Shown: positions 6,220 through 9,395 of the stretch, piece after piece
Layout of the letters: every line of letters begins with the position of its first letter
Numbering within the stretch: the first letter of the stretch is position 1
Assembly: GCA_007120485.1 (NCBI GenBank)
Contig: SKNP01000055.1
Coordinates: 1 to 9,395 of the forward strand
Direction of reading: 5' to 3'
Length of the DNA: 9,395 bases
DNA from: Nitriliruptoraceae bacterium
GTDB lineage: Bacteria > Actinomycetota > Nitriliruptoria > Nitriliruptorales > Nitriliruptoraceae
Made by a program: the position numbers and the translations under genes
Notes under the pieces: model-generated
What the model was told of the DNA's origin: nothing
Database searches by the model: none
What the model saw: the letters and a program-made list of their open reading frames with translations, nothing else

Positions 6220-7448
6220 GACTTGACCATCACCGCGCGCGGGAAGTTGGCCAACGGCTCGGCGGGCCCGTCCTCGCGGATGAGGATCGTCTCGGTGATC
6301 TCCAACCCCCAGTCCTCGAACCACAACCCGGGCATGAAGTGCAGGGTCATGCCGGGTTCCAGCTCGGTCGTGTCGCTACGCCGCAGGCTGACGGTGCGCT
6401 CACCCCAGTCAGGCGGGTAGCTCATCCCGACCGCGTAGCCGCAGCGGTTGTCCTTGTGGATGTCGTAGCGCTCCAGGGTGCGGAACAACGCGTCGGCGAC
6501 GTCGCAGGCGCGGTAACCCGCCCGCGCCTGGTCCAGCCCGGCTTCCAACCCCTCGATCAGCGCCGACTCCGCCCGGCGGACCTTGTCGGGTGGGTCGCCG
6601 AGGTAGACCGTGCGGCACAGCGGGGCGTGGTAGCGGCGGTAGCAGCCCGCCACCTCGAAGAAGGTCGCGGTGTCGGGCTCGAAGACCGCGTCGTCCCAGG
6701 TCAGGTGCGGCGCGGACGCGTCCACGCCGGAGGGCACCAACGGCACGATCGCCGGGTAGTCACCCCCGAAGGTGTCGTCGTCGTCGACGCCGGCGACCCC
6801 GGAGATGCCGGAACGGAAGATCTCCGCGACCAGATCGCTCTTGCGTACGCCCGGCTCGATCATCTCGAAGATCTGCTCGTGGATCTTCTCGACGATCCGC
6901 GCCGCCCGGCGCATGTAGACCAGCTCCTGGTCGGACTTGACCGCCCGCTTCCAGTTCACCAGGCCGGTGGCGTCCACGAACGTCGCCTCGGGCAGGCCGG
7001 CGGTCAGGTGGTGGTGCGCCGCGGCGTTGTAGTAGTAGTTGTCCATCTCCACGCCGATGCGGGCGTGGCTCCGGCCGACCTCGGCCAGCACCCGCGCCAG
7101 GTGCTGGTGGGGATGGCCGGTCGGCGTCTGCACCAACTCGTCCGGGTAACCGATGATCCGGTCCGACTCCATGTAGACGGTCCGACGGGCGCCCTTGGCG
7201 TCGATCGTCCGGCCCCACCACAGCGGTGGCTCGTCGTGGAACACCAATACCGCCTGGTGGGTGTAGAACGACCAGCCGTCGTAGCCGCTGATCCAGGACA
7301 TGTTGGTCGGGTCGGTGGCGACCAGGACCTCGATGTCCCGCTCCTCCATCTCCGCGCGGACCCGCGCGAGCCGATCCTCGTACTCCTCGGTGGAGAAGCG
7401 CATCACCGTCGGTGAGACGGTGGACATCGGCGCTCCGGGCGTGTGCAT
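6216..7448 (-). CDS. doeA: Ectoine hydrolase (DoeA/EutD), creatinase/M24 fold
   Basis: 410 residues from ATG 7448, preceded by AGGGAG (7464-7459) ten bases upstream; ATG 7427 (403 aa) is a close alternative. DoeA proteins are about 400 aa. Residues about 17-160 form the creatinase-type N-terminal domain, including TNMSWISGYDGWSFYTHQAV (48-67). The pita-bread domain follows, with PHLTWDD (247-253), FFEVAGCYRRYHAPLCRTV (263-281), GYAVGMSYPPDWGE (337-350) and MTLHFMPGLWFEDWGLEITE (367-386). The metal ligands of true M24 peptidases are largely absent: the DAG Asp is Glu, the SDxTR Asp is lost, GHGIG is GYAVG, and the PG-preceding Glu is Met. This fits a creatinase-like enzyme rather than a prolidase. 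The reaction is hydrolysis of the ectoine ring to N-acetyl-2,4-diaminobutyrate in the cytoplasm. The adjacent ehu transporter genes and downstream deacetylase support the call. Confidence 0.9.
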   Translation of the reverse strand: MHTPGAPMSTVSPTVMRFSTEEYEDRLARVRAEMEERDIEVLVATDPTNMSWISGYDGWSFYTHQAVLVFHDEPPLWWGRTIDAKGARRTVYMESDRIIGYPDELVQTPTGHPHQHLARVLAEVGRSHARIGVEMDNYYYNAAAHHHLTAGLPEATFVDATGLVNWKRAVKSDQELVYMRRAARIVEKIHEQIFEMIEPGVRKSDLVAEIFRSGISGVAGVDDDDTFGGDYPAIVPLVPSGVDASAPHLTWDDAVFEPDTATFFEVAGCYRRYHAPLCRTVYLGDPPDKVRRAESALIEGLEAGLDQARAGYRACDVADALFRTLERYDIHKDNRCGYAVGMSYPPDWGERTVSLRRSDTTELEPGMTLHFMPGLWFEDWGLEITETILIREDGPAEPLANFPRAVMVKS

Positions 7449-7512
7449 CGGTTCGCTTCTCCCTACTACCCCGTGGATGGCGGCGTCACGGACCCTCCCG
7501 GGCCGTGCGGCA

Positions 7513-7530
7513 GCCTCGCAGCAGCGAGGC
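7513..7530 (-). other. Hairpin in the leader of the ectoine hydrolase gene
   Basis: GCCTCGC (7513-7519) and GCGAGGC (7524-7530) form a perfect 7-bp stem with a 4-base loop, ending 65 bases before ATG 7448. A second stem, CGCGGCGGC (7551-7559) with GCCGCCGCG (7573-7581), lies just upstream. The first is too far from the ATPase stop and lacks a T-tract, so a simple terminator is not obvious; an attenuator, transcript-processing site or chance are all open. Confidence 0.4.
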
Positions 7531-7579
7531 CTTGAAGGAAGCAACCCGCACGCGGCGGCACGCAGCGCGCACGCCGCCG

Positions 7580-7713
7580 CGGCCGCCCCGGCCAAGCGTG
7601 GGCACCAGCGATCACATCTGCACCTGTGTGCACACGCATCCAGGTGCCAACGGCCGCCCCGGCCAAGCGTGGGCACCCACGATCACCGCGGCACCTCGAT
7701 GCACACGCATCCA
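7580..7713. repeat. Two tandem copies of a 63-bp imperfect direct repeat
   Basis: Copy 1 (7580-7642) and copy 2 (7651-7713) start 71 bp apart. The first 27 bases are identical and the whole unit differs at 8 of 63 positions, all in three short patches; the end block TGCACACGCATCCA is also identical. On the minus strand each copy could encode a peptide like MRVHxGAxVIxGAHAWPGRP, but the 71-bp offset puts the copies in different frames, so a shared coding function is unlikely. Possible natures are a dispersed intergenic element or paired regulator-binding sites. Confidence 0.8.
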
Positions 7714-7735
7714 CGCCGGGGCAGGAGCACGTCCG

Positions 7736-8554
7736 TCAGTGGGCGAGGACGGCTCGCAGGAAGGTCTGGGTGCGCTCGTTCTGCGGATCGGAGAGGACCT
7801 GCGCCGGCTGGCCCTCCTCGATGATCCGTCCACCGTCGAACATCACCAGCCGGTCCGCGGACTCGCGGGCGAACCCCATCTCGTGGGTGACCAGCATCAT
7901 GGTGGTCTTGCCGTCCGCGGCGATGTCCTTGAGGACCTCCAGCACGTCGCCGACCAACTCCGGGTCCAGCGCGGAGGTGACCTCGTCGAACAGCATCACC
8001 TCGGGCTCGATCGCCAGCGAGCGGGCGATCGCGACGCGCTGCTTCTGCCCACCGGAGAGCTGGCCCGGCGTGTGGTTGGCGTGTGGCTTCAAGCCCACCT
8101 TGTCCAGCAGCTCGAGCGCCCGCTGGTTGGCCTCGTCCTTGGACCAGCCGTGCACCTTGACCGGGGCGAGCGCGATGTTCTCCAACGCCGAGAGGTGCGG
8201 GAACAGGTTGAAGTGCTGGAAGACCATCCCGACCTTGGAGCGGACCCCGCGGATGTGCTTCTCCCCCGCGGGCTTGAGCTTGCCGTCCTTCTCCTCGTGG
8301 TAGAGGTGACGGCCGCTGATCTCCACGGTGCCGGAGTCCGGCCGCTCCAGGGTCATCAGCACGCGCAGGATGGTGGTCTTGCCCGACCCGCTGGGTCCGA
8401 TGATGACCACCCGCTCGCCCGGGTCGACGTCCAGGTCGAGCCCGCTCAACACGACGTTCTCGCCGAACGCCTTGTTGACCTCGCGCATACGGACCGCGGG
8501 GGTCGAGGCGTCCGATCCGGCGGTGCCGGCGGCGTTGCTCTCAGGTGCGCTCAT
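7736..8554 (-). CDS. ehuA: Ectoine/hydroxyectoine ABC transporter ATP-binding protein
   Basis: 272 residues with every ABC ATPase motif: Walker A GPSGSGKT (53-60), Q-loop Q113 in VFQHFNLFPH, signature LSGGQ (166-170), Walker B VMLFDE (186-191) and H-loop H224 (VTHEMGFA). It belongs to the polar amino acid transporter ATPase group (GlnQ/HisP-like). The longer segment between strands at residues 83-105 (HEEKDGKLKPAGEKHIRGVR) and the APVKVHG stretch match what I recall of EhuA. The first 20 residues are a low-complexity Ala/Ser extension. It powers import by hydrolysing ATP at the inner face of the membrane. ATG 8554 lies inside the permease gene (14-bp overlap), with GAGAGG (8570-8565) ten bases upstream, implying coupled translation. 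The assignment as EhuA rather than another amino acid importer leans on neighbours. Confidence 0.88.
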   Translation of the reverse strand: MSAPESNAAGTAGSDASTPAVRMREVNKAFGENVVLSGLDLDVDPGERVVIIGPSGSGKTTILRVLMTLERPDSGTVEISGRHLYHEEKDGKLKPAGEKHIRGVRSKVGMVFQHFNLFPHLSALENIALAPVKVHGWSKDEANQRALELLDKVGLKPHANHTPGQLSGGQKQRVAIARSLAIEPEVMLFDEVTSALDPELVGDVLEVLKDIAADGKTTMMLVTHEMGFARESADRLVMFDGGRIIEEGQPAQVLSDPQNERTQTFLRAVLAH

Positions 8555-9395
8555 ATCCGATGCGCCTCTCGAGTCGGCGGAGGAGGAAGGCGGAGGGCAG
8601 GCTCACGGCCAGGAACCCGATACCGATCAGGGTGAACAGCTCCAACGGCGCGAACGTTCGACTTGCGGTCGTACTGGCGAAGAACATCACGCCGGTGACG
8701 TTGATCGCGAACCCGAGCGGTGCGTCCTTGTACGCGGCGATCAGGAAGTTGCCCAGCGCCGGGAGCACGTTGGGGATCGCCTGCGGCAGGATCACCTGGC
8801 TCCAGGTGGTCATGGGACTGAGGTTCATCGCCGTGGAGGCTTCCCACTGCCCCTTGGGAACGCTGTCGATACCGGCGCGGTAGGCCTCGGAGCAGTAGCA
8901 GCCGTAGTGGACGCCCAACGCGATGATCAACGTCGCCAGGGAGCTCCACACGCGCAGCGGCTCGGGGATCGCGGTGATCCGCGGCAGGCCGTAGAACAGG
9001 AAGAACAGCTGGACCAGCAGTGGGGTGGAACGGACGAACTCGATGAAGAACGCCGTCGGCCACTTGAGGATCTTCAGGCGGGACCGGCGCAACAGCGCCA
9101 GGAACAACCCGATGACCACCGCCAGCGCGAACCCGCCCACCGTGGCCTGGAAGGTCACCCACAACGCCCGGAGGAAGTCCGGGACGTAGGCGAACATGAA
9201 CTCGAAGTCGAAGCGGACGTCCGGGTCGCGGAAGATCCGCGTCTCGAACCGCTGGGAACCGCCACCGAACCGCACCACCACGAACAGCGCGGCCAACGCC
9301 GCCACCAGGGCGAGCCCGCCCTTCCAGGTGATGAGGACCCCACCGACGCGTACCCCACGCGCCGTGCCCCCGGCATCGGGGTCGGCGTCGGTACG
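8541..9395 (-). CDS. ehuD: Ectoine/hydroxyectoine ABC transporter permease, 5' end outside the window
   Basis: The frame is open from the stop at 8541 to the right edge (284 residues seen), so the start lies beyond the window or at an in-frame GTG. The GTG at 9305 would cut into the first membrane segment (WKGGLALVAALAALFVVVRF) and is therefore unlikely. A periplasmic stretch follows (FRDPDVRFDFEFMFAYVPDF), then the HisMQ-type permease core with about five helices, including GGFALAVVIGLFLALL and WPTAFFIEFVRSTPLLVQLF. The cytoplasmic coupling loop is EASTAMNLSPMTTWSQVILP, an EAA-type motif with Asn in place of the usual Gly, as I recall in EhuD. It forms the membrane channel with a second permease (EhuC, expected just upstream outside the window) and docks on the adjacent EhuA. 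The EhuD name rests on recalled family resemblance and context. Confidence 0.83.
   Translation of the reverse strand, partial: RTDADPDAGGTARGVRVGGVLITWKGGLALVAALAALFVVVRFGGGSQRFETRIFRDPDVRFDFEFMFAYVPDFLRALWVTFQATVGGFALAVVIGLFLALLRRSRLKILKWPTAFFIEFVRSTPLLVQLFFLFYGLPRITAIPEPLRVWSSLATLIIALGVHYGCYCSEAYRAGIDSVPKGQWEASTAMNLSPMTTWSQVILPQAIPNVLPALGNFLIAAYKDAPLGFAINVTGVMFFASTTASRTFAPLELFTLIGIGFLAVSLPSAFLLRRLERRIGYERT

Larger units (their letters stand above)
7449..7735. other. Structured non-coding gap between ehuA and doeA
   Basis: 287 bp with no plausible gene. It holds the tandem direct repeat (7580-7713), a 7-bp inverted repeat GCACCTG/CAGGTGC (7620-7626 and 7641-7647) enclosing the palindrome GTGTGCACAC (7626-7635), a pair GGTGCC/GGCACC (7643-7648 and 7672-7677), and the hairpins nearer doeA. 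Gaps elsewhere in this operon are overlaps of a few bases, so this one probably carries a promoter, attenuator or processing signal for the doeA part. I found no clear -35/-10 pair. Confidence 0.55.

Noticed and set aside
6220..6324. Longer start of the M20 gene at 6324
   Set aside because: The extra 35 residues would overlap the end of the hydrolase gene by about 100 bases and are Arg/Gly-rich; GTG 6219 gives a GTGA overlap and the normal family N-terminus.
7580..7713. CRISPR array
   Set aside because: Only two 63-bp imperfect copies with an 8-bp spacer, which is not the repeat/spacer geometry of CRISPR.
7466..7833. Short minus-strand frames sharing a peptide like AGAHAWPGRP
   Set aside because: The similarity comes from the 63-bp DNA repeat; the copies are in different frames because of the 71-bp offset and no start has convincing support.
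4975..8635. Three plus-strand frames of 400-480 aa (4975-6420, 6192-7415, 7412-8635)
   Set aside because: They lie antisense to recognisable M20, ectoine hydrolase and ABC ATPase genes, and read as Arg/His/Val-rich sequence without motifs.

Overview
The window is very GC-rich, with coding third positions almost all G or C and long open frames antisense to most genes. This looks like an actinobacterium. The right half carries ectoine uptake and breakdown genes, so a salt-adapted or ectoine-scavenging lineage is a reasonable guess; the sequence does not fix the genus. No rRNA, tRNA, insertion sequence or CRISPR array is visible.

Right half (5020-9395, all on the minus strand, read right to left). 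The order is an ectoine ABC transporter permease (EhuD-like, running off the right edge), its ATPase (EhuA-like, overlapping the permease by 14 bp), a 287-bp gap with a tandem 63-bp direct repeat and several hairpins, an ectoine hydrolase of the creatinase/M24 fold (DoeA/EutD), and an ArgE-type M20 deacetylase whose GTG start overlaps the hydrolase stop (GTGA). The inferred pathway is import of ectoine by Ehu, ring opening to N-acetyl-2,4-diaminobutyrate by DoeA, then deacetylation to 2,4-diaminobutyrate by the M20 enzyme. The M20 enzyme occupies the place of the usual AstE/AspA-type DoeB. The substrate-binding protein, the second permease and the later catabolic enzymes are not in the window.

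Middle (3725-5019). A plus-strand NAD(P)-dependent epimerase/reductase of the extended SDR family (3936-5000) converges on the ectoine operon across a 19-bp gap that may hold a shared hairpin. It diverges from the next gene to the left across a 211-bp region rich in inverted repeats.

Left part (1-3724, minus strand). A 656-residue protein joins an alpha/beta hydrolase with an intact triad, a class III cyclase-like domain that has lost key catalytic residues, and a C-terminal helical domain. Left of it is a gene that is easy to miss because it leaves the window before its stop codon: a probable exported protein with a signal peptide, a beta-rich domain and long arrays of Leu-x-x-Gly heptads (X-X-X-Leu-X-X-Gly repeat type). 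The plus-strand open frame over the same DNA is its antisense shadow.

The points most worth following up are the degenerate cyclase module, the heptad-repeat protein, the M20 enzyme in the DoeB position, and the structured repeat-bearing leader of the hydrolase gene.
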